Counted from the stretch's first letter, positions 43,036 through 57,439 are shown. The stretch is DNA of 64,000 nt from Aptenodytes patagonicus (GCF_965638725.1 NW_027472023.1:62001-126000), one strand, 5' to 3'. Numbers and translations are program-made. The notes: a model not told the origin generated them from the letters alone.

Positions 43036-43361
43036 GTCTCTGAAGCTGTTTGGGGCAGTTGTGGGGCTATTTGCTCATAAACGGCTAATAGCCGAGGAGA
43101 GCTGGGGTGCCCGGGGATGACCAGGTGAAGCTCGAGGCGGTAAGGCCTTGCTGGGGCTGTGCTTGGGGTGGGGGTGAGCAAGTGTGCCAGTGCCCCCATC
43201 CCGTGGGTGTCCAGCACAGCGGGCCTGGCACCCTGGCAGGGAAATGGCTCCTCACCCCACAGGCGCCCCTGCAGTGCCACATCTCCCCAAGGGTGCCGTG
43301 TCCCAGTGATACGCACCCGTGGCTGGAGAGCTTTCCTGACATAGAAGCGCACATCACGGGG
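43036..43361 (-). pseudogene. Two-exon coding-like fragment of unknown gene (B)
   Basis: Counterpart of 9330-9655 (exon a 43361-43256, exon b from 43150). Splice sites and frame are the same as in A. Confidence 0.45.
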
Positions 43362-44610
43362 CTGCAGAAGTGAAAGCACCACAAAACCCTTCCCCAGGCA
43401 TCCCTGCCCAACCCCGGGCCCCACAATCCCCTGCAAATCCCTTTGCCCCCCACCAGGTACCAGCCCCTGCTTCCGCATACCCTGGCTCTGCCTCTCCCGC
43501 GCAGCATGGGGAGTGGAGGCGCCCTGCCCATACCCCATTCCCACCCCGGGCCGGGGGGTGTTCTGTGTCCCCCCCCATACCGGGATTAACCCCACTAAAG
43601 GGCCTGGCTTGAAGTGTGTTCGTGTCAGCATCTTCTTAGGACTGTGGGGTGTGATCAGGGCCCAGCCGCTGGGTATTAAATGCACCATTTAATTGTGCAT
43701 ACAACCCCTCCAAACACCCCATCGCAGCCCCAGCGCTGCCTGTGAGTACATAGGTGACAGAAGGACGGCGAGGGGAAATGGGGGCCTGTGACGGGTGCGC
43801 TTGACCCCTGACCAGACTGGCGGTGGTTTGGTGCAGGCTCCGGAAGGGGTAAAGGCCTGAGCCGTAGCCAGGCGTGAACTCCCCTAGTTTCAACCTGTTC
43901 TCTGAAAACCCACAAAGGAGCAGAGTGACACAGTGAGCATCAGTGCATATGAGCTTGGAACACCGACCACGCAACTAACACATGAATAGTGGGTGGCTTT
44001 TCCAAGACTCATTTATCAAGGAACAAAGAATGTTGTGGGTACAAGGAGTCTCACGTATACCTTTTCCACCGCATGTACTTTGACTAGGAGCCAACCGCTT
44101 TATCCCCTAACTATGACAGCCTAGGTGAGCCTTCTTTGAGCTCTCCCTGCTAAGCAGCTGGCTGCGTGGCGGTGATCTCCCCTTGAGCTGGGAGACCTCT
44201 CAAGGTTGCTCCTCAAGGCAGAGAGACCTTTTACCAACAACAGATCTTCGGTAAGCGACCGATACTGCGCATAACCTTGTAGTATGGTAACTTGGATTTG
44301 GTCTTGGTAACTTTGATACGTAGACTCCTCTCGAAGGAGGAATTCAGAAAGCAAGGGGGGCCACTCTGAACCTCATGGCTCAACGGGAGGGTCCTCCTTA
44401 CCTTTCTGCATCTCCGTGCTCTCTGTGAATCATTCTAACTCGAGTGTAACTCAATTTTCCTTTGTATGTTTCTTCCATGCAGTAATTAGTAGAGTGAACC
44501 TTGCCATCGAACTTTCTTAAGTTGCGCTTTTACAACATCATATTAAAACCTCTTCTGCTAATACGTTTGACGGTGATTCTTTAAGCAATCTAAACCACTC
44601 ATTTCGTGAC
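43362..44610. other. Unassigned stretch, copy B
   Basis: Counterpart of 9656-10904; nothing supported. Confidence 0.35.
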
Positions 44611-45051
44611 AGGGCCCGCTGCTGAACGAGGCGGGGGTCCTGGGGACACAGGACGTGGGAAAGGCTGAGGCACTGAAGGCCGCCTTTGCCTCTGTCTCTA
44701 CCAGCCTGACTGGCCTTCAGGAATCCCAGGTCACAAAGGCTGGAGGAAAGGCTGGAGCAAGGCAGACGTACCCCTGGCGGAAGAGGATCAGGTCAGGGAA
44801 TACTTAAGGAAACTGGACATACAGAAGTGCATGGGCACAGATGGGACGTACCCGCGAGCGCTGAGGGATCTGGCTGATGGCACTGCAAGGCCACCCTTGC
44901 TAATCTTTGATGGGTCATGGTGATTGGAAGAATTGCCAGAGGACTGGAGGAAAGCAAATGTCACTCCTGTCTTCAAGCAGGGCAAGGAGGACCCAGGAAA
45001 CAACAGGCCATTCAGCCGTGCCTCGACCCTGATGGGAGCAGCTGTAAAGGC
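44611..45051 (+). mobile_element. CR1 fragment (B)
   Basis: Counterpart of 10905-11345. Confidence 0.75.
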
Positions 45052-45665
45052 AACCTGCTCATAAGGGAAATGCACTGACAGAGAAAAGGTGTCTGCCAGC
45101 CTGGGAAATGCTGGCCTGGGAACCTGGGGCATCCTCAAGGGCCATCCTTGAGAAGCGCACCTGGCGTCCTTGAAGCGCCGCTGGGAACCTGAGGACCTGA
45201 GACATCCCGAGGAAAGGTAGAAATTGCCTGTAAACGTTGAAAACCCTCTGGAAAAATAGAAGTCAGCAACAGCTATTGGCTGCCCCAGGTGGTGGTGCCC
45301 TACACCCCCCTTATGTCTCTAAAGATAGAAAAAGAACTCGCTCTCTACCCAATACGGATCTTCTCTCCGAGAGCTCCCCCGTGAGAACGCCTCTACACGG
45401 GACCTGCTAGGCAGACTGGACCCTCTCCGGGGATGCCTGGCTGACTGCAGACTCCGTGACGCGGCTCACCTTCGAAGTGAGACTTTGTGCGTGGTCGATT
45501 GGCCCCACTCTTCGGAGCGGTTTGGTGAGTGCTGTACCGCTAGCACTTCAAATAGTACAGAGAGGCACTCATATACTAATAATTAATTGGTAATAATAAT
45601 TACATTAATTTATAATAATTAAATTTGTAGTAAGTTGTAATACAGAAATTTGACAAAAACCCTCC

Positions 45666-48021
45666 TTGTCCTTGTGTATTACACCGAGACCCATAGCGGC
45701 AATACGGTCCTACAATATAGTGGGTATGGATCTTTTAAGACCCCAGACCGTTAGTACTCCATCGGGCACTTGGCGGCCAAACCATCAGACCCAGAACTCC
45801 GTAGTCTCTATAGATGAAACACCAGCCAAGGGATCCACTACTTTTCTACTACAGGCCACACCTAAATTACCCAAAAATGCCTTGACTCATGTATGACAAT
45901 ATGATATTAGCCCTGAAGCCACACTAGGCATAACTACTCTTACTCACGATTTATGACAATGGGGTGTTATTCAGAAAACTCACTCTCCGTGTAACTGCCC
46001 TGTGTGGCCTCTCTGTAAGCCTAACAGTACCGGGCGTTTGATGGTACATTATGGCAAACTGAATGAAAATACTGGACCCTTACCTGCTGCCGTCCCATCT
46101 ATCACGGGTCTTCTTTTCATGATAGAGCAAGCAGCCCACCCTTGGGTGGCTGCCGTGGATGTAAAAGATACATTTTTCATGGTCCCATTACAACCTGAGG
46201 ATCAAGAGAGCTTGGCTTTTACTGGGCATGGGATAAAGCATACTTCCACCCCATTACCCCAAGGATGCAAACATAGCCCTACATTGTCACATCAGGCTTT
46301 TATTAGCACGGGGCATTTTAATTGGAGGGGATTCCTCCAGTGAGGGCCGAAGAATGCGTGGTCACCTCCTAGCCCATCTGGAAGGTAAGGGGATTACCAT
46401 CCCTGAAGCTAAATGACAGGGACCTAGCCAGCTGGTTCCCTTTTGACATATAACCTGGCAAGATGGCAGGCGATGTACTCCCCCTGATACCCTGCAGCAA
46501 ATATCCCAGCTAAACTCACCCTCCAATAAGAAGGAGCTCCGACAAGGAATGCAGGATTCTGGCGAGACCATATTCCAGGGCTTACTATAACTGCCCAACC
46601 CTCATACGATCTGTTGAAGAAGCACGCTACCTGGGAATGGACAATTACTCATAAAGAAGCGCTTTGTTTGTGAAGACACAGTGTTTTAGAGTATCAGGCT
46701 ATGGGCCCCGCAGTACCAGGGGCCCCCTTTAGCCTACATATAGGACTCGCAGAAAGACGGTATCAGTGGAGATGGTGGCAATGAGTTGGGCCCAATAAGG
46801 CCCAATTAACTCCCATAGGGTTTGGATCAAAGGGGTAGCAAGGTTCCCAGTCACGCTATTCACTCTGGGAAAAAAAATCACTACTGGCTACTTACCCAGC
46901 CCTACTAGATACTGAACCCATCACATCAGACACAGCCTTAGAAATTCAGACCCCGTTCCCTATCCTCAAAAGAATCAGAGAGTCTGCTCCCGTTCCTCAG
47001 GGAATGGCACACGCCAGTACAATTCAGGAAATGACAACGTACACAGCACGTCGCGACTGGGTCGTGAGGGGAACAGGGCTTACAGGGAGCCTGACAGAGT
47101 ACAGTATCCAATGGCAAAGGGGTGCCTTGTCACCCCTTGGTACGCTGCCCCCACCCATTCAACATGCACCACCCCCATCCAATTTACAAGAGGATATCGA
47201 GGTGTGGTCTAGTGATGGCTTACAGATGGACCAGCTCACAGGGAAGTGGGAGGGAAGGGCTGCCCCCCTGCAGCCCTCAGACGGGACATCCAAAACACAG
47301 GAGATAGAGGGATCAGCTCAATTGGCTGAGCTCCAGGTGGCAGTGCTAGCTGCTGGACGGGGTGCCGGCACAATATATACCGATTCCTGTGCGGTACGGG
47401 CTGGGGCCACTCAGTGGCTCCCATACTGGAAAGCTGAAGGATGGAAAACTGAAGAAAGTGAAGTCCGGGGAAAAGAACTAGGGGAAAAGCTATATTTAAT
47501 AGCTCGAGCAAAGAAGAATGATGGGAATCTTCTTCGAATAGGGCACGTATCCACACATACGAAGGGCACAGATCTAGGAGCCAGATGGAACCATGAAGCA
47601 CATTGCTTTGCTTAAGAACCTAGAAAGAGCAATGCTACTGATCTTCCCCGTAACATATATACTCCCTCCACCTCTGATCGCATGATGCTGGGCTGGTTAC
47701 GTGACAGCTTAGGACTTATGGGTGGCCTGGATCTATCTCGACAAGTGGGCCCCCGAGGGTGGCCGATTTCTAAAGCACAATGCCAAGATTTTGTCGCTAG
47801 CTGCCCTTTTGTACATCGGCCTGAGCCAAATTTTTAGCTGGGCAACAGTGGGCCGACCTGAGAGATGGCAAATAGATTTCAAAGGACCCCTACCCCAACC
47901 TCCAAGTAAATGGGAGTATATTTTAACCGGGGTAGGGATTATTAGCGTTCTAGGTATGGGCTACCCATGCCCTCATTTCACAGGCGGCCACATCACTCTA
48001 CCAATGCAGTCACTGCCTTAA
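45666..48021 (+). mobile_element. ERV-3: decayed retroviral pol (B)
   Basis: Counterpart of 11960-14315; RT, RNase H and broken integrase as in A. The preceding 45052-45665 and following 48022-48967 are its possible LTR remnants and hold nothing else I can support. Confidence 0.8.
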
Positions 48022-48967
48022 ACAATTGACGGACCATGACTGGCAGTCCGATCTGGAAAGCTTTTGATAGCAGCCACAGTGTACCTTCAACTTCAGGCAA
48101 AAAAGATCATCATCAATTATCTGTGGGACAAACCGTCCAGGTTAATCACCTGCAAAAAGGGAGTTTTCCTTGCATATTGCTAACACACCTTCAAAGTGCC
48201 ATGTGGAAGGTGCTTGACCACAAGCATCCCAAACTTGCTGGGGATGCTCAACACTGACCTTGAGCTTAATCTGGTATTTGGGCTCTGTACTGAACATCTC
48301 GTTTCCGAGCAGTGGATCTCCAAATCATCCGGTGATTTGATGAATCCAAATGATGAATCCAAACCAATGAAGCTGGTTTTGTGTTTTCTTTCAGGTTACC
48401 CCAACTGCAACATGGGCAACTGGGAACTCAGATTATCTGCCCGGGATCCTTGGTCCCACGCATAAAGAGGAATTTGAAAAACTCGCAACGAGGAATGGGC
48501 ATATGTCATAACAACTCACAACAGGGGGAAGTGAAGGGGAAAGTCAAATTGTAACAGAAAATAGAAGTGGACGTAGTTTAGTGCTGCTTAACACAGCATT
48601 AAAGTATATTCTGTTGGGGGATTGTCGGGATTACTAGCTTTGGTGGTTGTGTATGTATAGGTTCAGTTGATCTTGTAGCGAAACTGGTATGTGAGAGGAT
48701 GGAACGAAGAAGAAGAGAGGACGAGAAATAAAATGGGTTGAAACAAATGGGTTTGGAAATGAAAAAAGATAAGATGTCATGAGCAACTGGGAAGAGCAGA
48801 GTTTAAAAAAAAAGGAACAAAGACGGGGTTATGTCTGGTAATTACAATAATGGGGAATGGCCTTATCCCAGCGATGGAATAGCAATCGCATTATTCAGTT
48901 TATGAATAAATGAATAAATTCTGATGAGCTGCCGGGGAGCTCATCAAACAAAAGCTGTCTTTGCTGC

Positions 48968-49304
48968 GTGTCAGCCTAATTTTTTTACATCCACACCGTT
49001 CAACGAAATCTTGTCTTGAGAGAACAGATGGCTGCGGAGGGGTCCCAATAGTTCAGTCCTCCTGCTCTGGGCCATCAGTGCTGAGCGTTGCCTCAACCCT
49101 CGAATGTTCCTGCTGCCCGGCTGGGTCTTTGTGGAGCAGCCCCGTGGAGAAGTGCGCGGACAGCGTGCAAGGGCTGTGATTGAGAGGCGGCTCAAGGAAG
49201 TTGCACGAGGGGTAGCAGTTTCTGCTCTGGCTTCTCAGTCGGTCCCCCAGCATAACATCCAGCTGGCTGAGAATAGAGGCCAGTGGGTAATTCACGAGAC
49301 CCAC
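48968..49304 (-). mobile_element. Polinton major capsid protein fragment (B)
   Basis: Counterpart of 15240-15576, same frameshift. One residue differs (KDPAG here, KDPAR in A), the B form being the more family-like. Confidence 0.7.
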
Positions 49305-49331
49305 GGCCTCACCAGCTCTGAGGTTTGACTG

Positions 49332-50160
49332 TCAGCTTTTACAATCTTGCAGCAGAGGTACAGAAGGCTGTTGTTCGGATCTATGCAATCTTCCCCATTC
49401 CCAGCTATGAAAAAATACCGAGGCGCAGAGATGCAGCCCCACAGTCACCTTCCCAAAGCAAAATAAGGCATGCGTGTTCTGGCCAGTCTTTATTTCAATG
49501 CTGATTTTGCCAACGTGCTGGCAGTTTACCGGCACGGTAGTGCGGCTTATCCTATGTCGCTGCCATGATCGCACCGTTATTCCCGCCCGTCAAAACCCAG
49601 CGCAATACAGAACCGCAGAGCCCCCGATAAGCTGGTGCTCTACAAGATCCATGTGGCGATAGGGTGAGTTTAAACCCTCCAGTGATGGCTGCCACAAAGA
49701 GAAATTTCTTAGCAGCAACACCCGGAGAAGACCCCAAGATATGTGCCAGATCCCCAGTTGTAGAAAAAGTGTAAGGCTTTTGATCCGTTTTGAGCTTTGT
49801 TTTCCTTACGACGGGGTCATAGGCCAGGCTCACTGCTGGAGAGTTGACAGCTGGAGCTTTGTGGTGGGGGTTAATGAGATGGATCATACCTCCCATCAAC
49901 ATGGAGAGGGATGGATAATAGCCTTTCTGCAAAGGCTACTGCCCTGTCTCGCCCTGCAGCGCTATTTCAAAGATGGTGTCCTGCTTGATGCTATGCCAGC
50001 TCTGTGGGTACGGTGTTTGCACCAGCCCCACTGTCCACTTCCCGCAGAGTTCCAGGGGCCTCACCAGCTGTATGGGAATGTGCGAGCTGGTGTTTTGTGG
50101 GCAGAGTCTGGCACCGCTGGCATTGCTGGGGAGCGCAATGTAGAAACCCCTGTCTGCCAT
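49332..50160 (-). mobile_element. Polinton minor capsid protein relic (B)
   Basis: Counterpart of 15604-16432, with the same two frameshifts. Confidence 0.65.
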
Positions 50161-50250
50161 CCTTCTTCTTCCCCCACTCCACTGCCAGTCAGGAGATGTC
50201 CTGCACCTGGGAAGCTCCTACCCTAAATTTCTGGGGCCAGCCACGCCACT

Positions 50251-50653
50251 TCACCAGCAGCTGTTTCTTTCCTCCTTTCCCTTTTGCTGGATGATCTTGT
50301 CAATTTTGCAGGTCTTGTCCTTGTCAGGGTGCACTTTTTGAAGATCTTTGGGGTAAAACTTCCCCCCACTTGCTTCCCAACCATAGTCTCTTAAGCGGTA
50401 CACAGGCATCTGTCCCCTTCTCACACTTTCCGCTACGATGAAAATGTCACCTGTGAACGTCTGTTCATAACCTTTCTCAAATCTCTTGGGTTTTTTTAGA
50501 CACCCTGACGTGGTCTCCCTTTTGGAGCAGAGGCGCAGATCCTGTAGTTTCAAACACACCCCTATCTCCGGTTTTCCAAACTCTTGACGAGTCTGAAGTG
50601 TTCACGTCCACAGGCCTGGCTCTGACAGCTCTGGGGAAGCTCTGGTTACAACT
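50251..50653 (-). mobile_element. Polinton integrase C-terminal fragment, - strand (B)
   Basis: Counterpart of 16523-16925, cut by the ERV-2 LTR at 50655. Confidence 0.75.
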
Positions 50654-50654
50654 C

Positions 50655-51259
50655 TGTGCTGGTTTTGGCTGGGATAGAGTTAAATTTCTTCACGGTACCT
50701 CCTATGGGGCTGTGTTTTGGATTAGTGCTGGAAAGAGTGTTGGTAACACAGGGATGTTTTCGTTATTGCTGAGCAGTGCTTACGCAGCATCGAGGCCTTT
50801 TCTGCTTCTCACACCAGCCCACCAGCGAACAGGCTGGGGGTGCACAAGAAGATGGGAGGGGGCACAGCCGGGACAGCTGACCCCAACTGACCAAAGGGCT
50901 ATCCCCTACCATATGACGTCATGCTGAGCCATAAACCTGGGGGGGGGAGGTTGGCGCGGCGGGAGGCCGCTGCTCGGGGACTGGCTGGGCATCAGTCGGT
51001 TGGTGGTGAGCAATTGTTTTCACTTGCATCACTTGTCTTTCTAGGGTTTTATTTCTCGCTCTTTGTTATCTTCTTTTCCATTACTATAGTAGTATTAGTA
51101 TTATTACTACTGCTATATTTCAATTATTAAACTGTTTTTGTCTCAACCCCTGAGTTTTCTCACTCTTGCCCTTCCAATTCTCTTCCCCCATCCCGCTGCG
51201 GGGGGAGTGAGCGAGCGGCGGTGTGGTGCTTAGTTGCTGGCTGGGGTTAAACCACGACC
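50655..51259 (+). mobile_element. ERV-2 5' LTR (B)
   Basis: Counterpart of 16927-17531 with the same TGACGTCA site; the mutated Lys-type primer site follows at 51268-51285. Confidence 0.85.
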
Positions 51260-51307
51260 GTCCTTTTTGGCACCCGACGTGGGGCTCAAAGGCTTTGCGA
51301 TAATAAC

Positions 51308-53211
51308 GGAATGACCAGAGCGCATTAGAAGGGATTTATATCTGCTAACAGTTGCGGGTCACGGTCTTGATTCATCTGTTCTCGATACTAGTTTATCTGA
51401 TCTGCGCCATGCTGGGTTTTTTGCTGTACATGTTGAAGACTGGTGTTGGCTTTTGCAGTTTGCTGTGCTCTGTAGCGATTAGTGATGTTTTGCCTGGGAG
51501 ATTTGTTATTAAAACAATGACCTTGAGCTTAATCTAGTATCTCTCATGGAGACAATTAACAGTTATACTTCTTCCTCTGAGAGGTTTTTTGGTGGAGGAG
51601 ATACAGAATGGCACCTTCACTACCTTCTTCTGTGACGTTTTCTCCCTCGTTACAATAACTTTTCAGTATCTTGAACATCCTTGGGTAGTTAAAATACTTC
51701 TATTGGTATTTCTTAGGAATATTGCTTTGGTTTTGTCTAAGGTTAACAAGCAATTTAGGAATATGACCCAGGCTCCGCAACAGGATGGTCATGGGTGGCA
51801 AGGCATGTGGGAGAATATGGGCAGGTATCTAGAGAACTTCTCACCTCCAATGGTGTGGAGCTTGACTCCCAAACAACTGCAGGGTCTTGATGCAGTGATA
51901 GAACATTTGGGGGAAAAAAAGAAAAATGCCGTGGCTATTCCAAAGAGGCACAACTTCCCACCCCGTGCTGGGCCCTGGCCAGCTTCTGCCAAACACTGCT
52001 CGATGTTATGCAGCACCCTCAGGGAGAAGAGAGGGAAAACATACCAACAGACGCTATGGCTAAAGCAGACACTGTATCAGTCGCCCCTAGAACTAAAAAG
52101 AACCAACGGAAGCGGAAGTCAACTCGTTTAGTAAGGGATGAAGAAGCTTCTCCTAAGAGGGAGCAGGAGAAAGAATCGGAAGAGGCAGCCTGTTCTGCAG
52201 CAGCGCAGTCACAAGAGCAGGAGGAGGAAGAGACTGAAAGCATAAATGAGACCGAAACCACCCGATCCCTATGCCTAAGTGAGCTGCGAGGTATGCGAAA
52301 AGATTTTAGCCGTCAACCGGGTGAGCTAATTCTCAGCTGGTTACTCCGATGCTGAGATATTGGGGCCAGTAGTCAGGAATTAGAAGGTAAAGAAGCCCGG
52401 CAGCTGGGATCCTTGGCTAAGGATAAGGCCATTGGCAAAGGGATTGGAAAAAAGGCAGGAGTCCTCAGTCTTTGGCAGCGACTCCTGTCAAGTGTGAAGG
52501 ACAGGTATCCCTTCAAGGAAGAACTTGCAAATTCCCAAAGCAAATGCACCACCTTTGAGGGAGGTATCCCGTATCTGAGGGAATTAGCCGTGGTGGAGGT
52601 GATCTGTAACAACCTGGATGACGGCCAGGTGTCCAAAGACCCGGATGAAATCCGGTGCACGTGGTCCATGTGGCGAAAGGTTGTACGAAATGCACCGACG
52701 TCATATGCCCACACCCTGTCGATAATGAGCTGGACAGTCACGGAGGTACCAACTATAGATGGACTGGCCAGACAACTCCGAGAATACAAAGATAATCTCG
52801 CTTCCTCCATGCGGGCCTGCATCTCGGCTGCGAAGGAACTGACCCCAAAACTGTCCGAGCAAGCCGAGAAGGATAGGTCTTCCTCACGCACTCCAACCAA
52901 GGTCTCAGCAGCCTTTTTCTGTTCAAGGGAAAGGGTACCGGTGGCACACACCACGTGCAACCCTGTGGTTCTTCCTGCGTGACCAGGGGGAGGACATGAG
53001 GAAGTGGGATGGTGAACCTACCTGGGGACTAGAAGCTCGGGTACAAGACCTGCAAGGAAAAACAACAGCCAGAAAGCATCCATCCAGGAAAACTACTGCT
53101 CCAGTGTCTGTTGGGCAGGGTAGAAGGGCTGATCATACTTTTGACCCTGATGAAGGGACTTCTGTTTTGCAGTCACAACAATCAAGTAATGAAGACTCCG
53201 ACGGCAAATAG
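51308..53211 (+). pseudogene. ERV-2 gag, decayed (B)
   Basis: As in copy A, but keeps 12 bp lost there, so the N-terminal membrane-rich frame (51352-51537: FSILVYLICAMLGFLLYML, GVGFCSLL) is still open for 61 codons. The in-frame amber TAG is at 53209-53211. Confidence 0.8.
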
Positions 53212-54505
53212 AGGGGCCCTGCCTTTGGCCAGGCGGAGGAAAGGGACAACCGAGTTTACTGGACTGTGTGGATTCGATGGCCTGGCACATCAGCCCCACG
53301 GGAGTATAAAGCTCTAGTGGGCACCGGTGCACAGCGTACTCTAATACCATCAGATTACAAAGGGGCAGAATCCATCCGTATTTCTGGAGTGATGGGAAGG
53401 TACCAAGGACTGTCTGTGTTGGGAGGCTGAGGTAAGCCTAACTGGGAATGAGTGGCAAAAGCATCCTATTGTGGCTGGTCCGGAGGCTTCATGTATCCTT
53501 GGCATAGACTACCTCAGGAGAGGGTATTGCAAGGACCCAGAAGGATACCGGTGGGCTTTTGGAACAGCTGCCTTGAATGTGGAGAAGACTAAACAGCTGT
53601 CTAGCTTGGCCGGTCTCTCGTCTGTGGCGGGGTTGCTGTGGGTTAAAGAACAGCAGGTGCCAATTGCTACCATGCCAGTGCACTGGCAACAGTATCACAC
53701 CAGTCGAGACTCCCTGATTCCCATCCATAAGCTGATCCGGCAACCGGAGAGTCAAGGAGTGATCAGCAAGACTCATTCACCCTTCAACAGTGCCATACGG
53801 CCAGTGCAAAAATCTAACAGAGAGTGGAGGCTAACAGTGGACTATCGAGGCCTGAACGAAGTCACACCGCCGCTGAGTGCTGCCGTGCCAGACATGCTGG
53901 AACTTCAATACGAACTGGAGTCAAAGGCCGCCAAATGGTATGCAACAATTGATACCGCTAATGTGTTTTTCTCAATCCCTTTGGCGGCAGAGTGCAGGCC
54001 ACAGTTTGCTTTCACGTGTGGGGGGGTATCCAGTACACCTGGAATCGACTGCCCCAGGGGTGGAAACACAGTCCTACCATTTGCCATGGATTGATCCAGA
54101 CTGCACTGGAACAAGGTGAAGCTCCCAAACACCTGCAGTATGTTGATGACATCATTGTGTGGGGCAACACAGCGGAGGAAGTGTTTGAAAAGGGGAAAAG
54201 AATAATCCAGACTCTTTGGAAACCTGGTTGCAAAGTTTTATGGCAGCACGGCACCCCTGAAAGAATTGAATCAGACAACGGGACTCATTACCGAAACAGC
54301 CTCATAAACACCTGGGCCAAGGAGCGTGGCACTGACTGGGTGTATCACATCCCCCATCATGCACCAGCCTATTATGCACCAGCTTCTGGGAGAATTGAAC
54401 GATATAATGGACTGTTAAAAACTACACTGAGAGCAGTGGGTGCTGGGACATTCAAGCATTGGGATAGACATGTAGCAGAAGCCACTTGGCTAGTTAATGC
54501 TAGAG
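53212..54505 (+). pseudogene. ERV-2 pro-pol with large in-frame deletion (B)
   Basis: Counterpart of 19472-20765, with the same RT-to-integrase junction, so the deletion predates the duplication. Confidence 0.85.
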
Positions 54506-54792
54506 GATGTGCCAGCCGACCTGGAGGCTGGCTCTCTCTCTCGAGTCGTGCTGCTGTCCTGGCCTCCCTCCCTGCCTCCCTGCCTCCCTGCCTCCCTCTT
54601 CCCAGTGCTGGGGCCAGCCGCTGTCCCCAGGCCAGGAAGAGCTGCTGCAGGCACCCAGAGCGCTTCCCGGCAAGGCCTGTACCGCCTCCTCTGCCTCCCT
54701 GGCTGCCCAGGGATGTTCCTTAGCCCACGGCCGTCTGGGCACCGAGGCAATGTGCTGCGCCTGGCGAGCAGCTGGGTGGGGGCTGCTCCAGC

Positions 54793-55618
54793 TCATAGAA
54801 TCATAGAATGGTTTGGGTCAGAAGGGGACCTTTAAAGATCATCTAGTCCAACCCCCCTGCCATGGACAGGGACATCTCTCATTAGATCAGGTTGCTCAGA
54901 GCCCCATCCAGCCTGACCCTGAACCCTTTTCCAGCGATGGGGCATCCACAACTTCTCTGGGCAACCTGTTCCACTGTCTCACCACCCTTATCGTAAAACA
55001 TTTCTTCCTTATGTCCAGGCTAAACCTACCCGCTTTCAGTTTAAAACCGTTGCCCCTTGTCCCGGCACTACAAGCCTTGGTAAAAAGTCTCCCTCCATCT
55101 TTCTTCTAAGCCCCCTTTATATACGGAAAGGCCGCAGGAAGGTCTGCCCAGAGCCTTCTCTACTCCAGGCTGAACAACCCCAACTCTCTCAGCCTTTCTT
55201 CATAGCAGAGGTGTTCCAGACCTTGGATCACTTTTGTGGCAATCCTCTGGACCCACTCTAAGAGGACCATGTCTTTCTTGGACTGGGGACTCCAGAGCTG
55301 GATGCTCCAGGTGGGGTCTCACCAGAGCGGAGTAGAGGGGGAGAATCCCCTCCCTCCACCTGCTGGCCACGCTTCTTTGGATGCAGCCCAGGATACGATT
55401 GACTTTCTGGGATTGCAAGCGCACATGGCTGCCTCATGTCCAATTTCTCATCCACCAGGATCCCCATGTCCTTCTCCACAGGACTGCGCTCAATCCATTT
55501 TGGCTCATGCGCAGTTTGCCCTTGGTGAAGCCATGTTGGCTGTCTGTAATCACCTGCCTGTCTTCAATATGTTCTGACATGCCTTCCGGGAGGATGTGCT
55601 CCATGATCTTATTGGGCA
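54793..55618 (-). mobile_element. CR1 LINE fragment, reversed (B)
   Basis: Counterpart of 21053-21878. Confidence 0.85.
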
Positions 55619-55773
55619 CGGGTGCGCTGGGGCGGTCTGCAGCCCTCCGCAGGGGTGAGCCTCTGCAGGAGCATGGCAGATGTCTGCTTGCCTTTAGGCT
55701 GGCCCAGCACAGGAGCAGCCCAGGACAAAAGGGCCCAACCTGAGCCGATCCTTCTCCAGACTGTCGGCTTGCT
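55619..55773 (-). repeat. Segment P, reversed copy (B)
   Basis: Counterpart of 21879-22033. Confidence 0.65.
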
Positions 55774-55821
55774 ACGAGAACTGTCCAGGGCCAGTTCTGC
55801 ACCTCCTCATAGGACCCCCAG

Positions 55822-55932
55822 CTCTTCTACGGACTGCTGTTGTGTGTGCTGTGTGAGGAGACCTACACCCACCTGGCATATGCACTGGGAAAAATCCTCC
55901 CCGTGGTCAGTGAGGGGCCGCTGCTCTTTTGA
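55822..55932 (+). pseudogene. Exon-like open segment of unknown gene (B)
   Basis: Counterpart of 22082-22192 with several amino-acid changes near its end. Confidence 0.3.
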
Positions 55933-57439
55933 CAGTCCCCCCACGCAAAGCCTTTTCTATCTCCACCTCCATGTGCTCGGGCGTGTTTGTTGGGGCGCAG
56001 GGAGAGGGTCTTGCATCGCGTGTCAGTCCCTGTAGCCCCTCGAGCCCAGGCCCAGTCTCATCTGCTAGGCACTGGGTGCTGCCACCCTGCCTGCCGCAAG
56101 CCAGGTCCCTGCGTGCCAGCTTCACCTGCCCTCCCTCCCTGCATCCCTGGAGTTTTTATGACACTATATAATCAGGTGGAACCACCATCTTCTCAGGCCA
56201 CGGTAGTATTTTTTACTCCACCTTTTTGGCAACCATTTAGCACTGTGCAGGCCAACCCCCGTAATCATGTCCGACATTAACTCAGGCTCCAGCAGCCGGG
56301 GATGCATTTACACGGAGGCCGGCAAACGTTATCATCCACAGCCCCCTAGACCTCCCCCAAGCCCCCTCCCTTTCTCCCCACAGCTCCCCATGGCCCCACA
56401 GCCACCCGCCTGCCCTCTCACTCCATGGCCCGTATGGCCCCCATGCTGCCCTTCCACGCCACAGCCCACCAGCCTGTGCCCTTCTCCCTCCCCACAGTCC
56501 CCATGACCCTGGTCTGCCTCCCTCCCTAGGCTCCCGTCCCTGCTGGCCCCACAGCCCACTGGCCCCCTGGCCCCATCCCCAGCGGTGCTGTCCCCATGGC
56601 CCCGTTGCCGCTTGCACTCCATCCCATGGGGCCCACTTGAGCAATCTCGTAGCCGGTGGCCCTGTCCCCAATGACCCCACAGCCACTGGCTGGCACAGCC
56701 CCGGCTGCTCCCTGACAGCTTCTCCAGCCACTCACAGGTTTTGCTGCCAAGGGGAAAGGCCCTGTTGGATGGAGGCCAGAGTGACCCGGTCTGCCAACTC
56801 CTGAATGCGGTGCCGCTGCACGCAGCCGCTCAAAGGGCCAGAGCTGAAGCACGTGGGTCACTGCCTGCCTGCTGCGTGCCCCCAACCCCTTCCTCCTGGT
56901 GTCCCCCCATGTGCCAGCAGCCACGGCTCTCTGAGCAAGAGAGACACCCCATTCCTCTTGGGAGTCTGCAAGCAGGGTGTCTGCCCAGGCTAGAGCAGAG
57001 GGCTCGCCTTTATTTTTCCCCTTTCCCGGCTGAAGTTTCCACCTGGGACTGAATGCTGGATCCTGGTGGAGGATGGATGGTTGAGCCCTGTGCTGGAGCC
57101 CACGTAGTGTGTCTGTCCGTGCACATGTGCACACCCGTGGTGCACGTACGTGTCTGTGAGTGTCTGCATGTTCCTGCTGGGAGTACATGCGCAGCCTGGG
57201 TCCTGCTTGGACTTGGGGTGGGGAGCTGCCACAGCTGGACTGCCATGGGACAGGCATACACCACAGGAAGATGCCAACATGCGGTGCCCGTGGTTGCTCC
57301 CACCCATGCTCTAAGGGTGGGTGCTGAGAGTGACGCCCTGTTTCCCCGGTGGCCACGACTGGGCCCCACTTCAGCTCTTGCCACCAGCCCCGGGGAGGTG
57401 ATTGCCATGTCACAGTGGGCAGCGGTGGCCGTGTCACCG
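55933..57439. repeat. GC-rich intergenic DNA with minisatellite (56335-56700)
   Basis: Counterpart of 22193-23699; no gene supported. Confidence 0.55.
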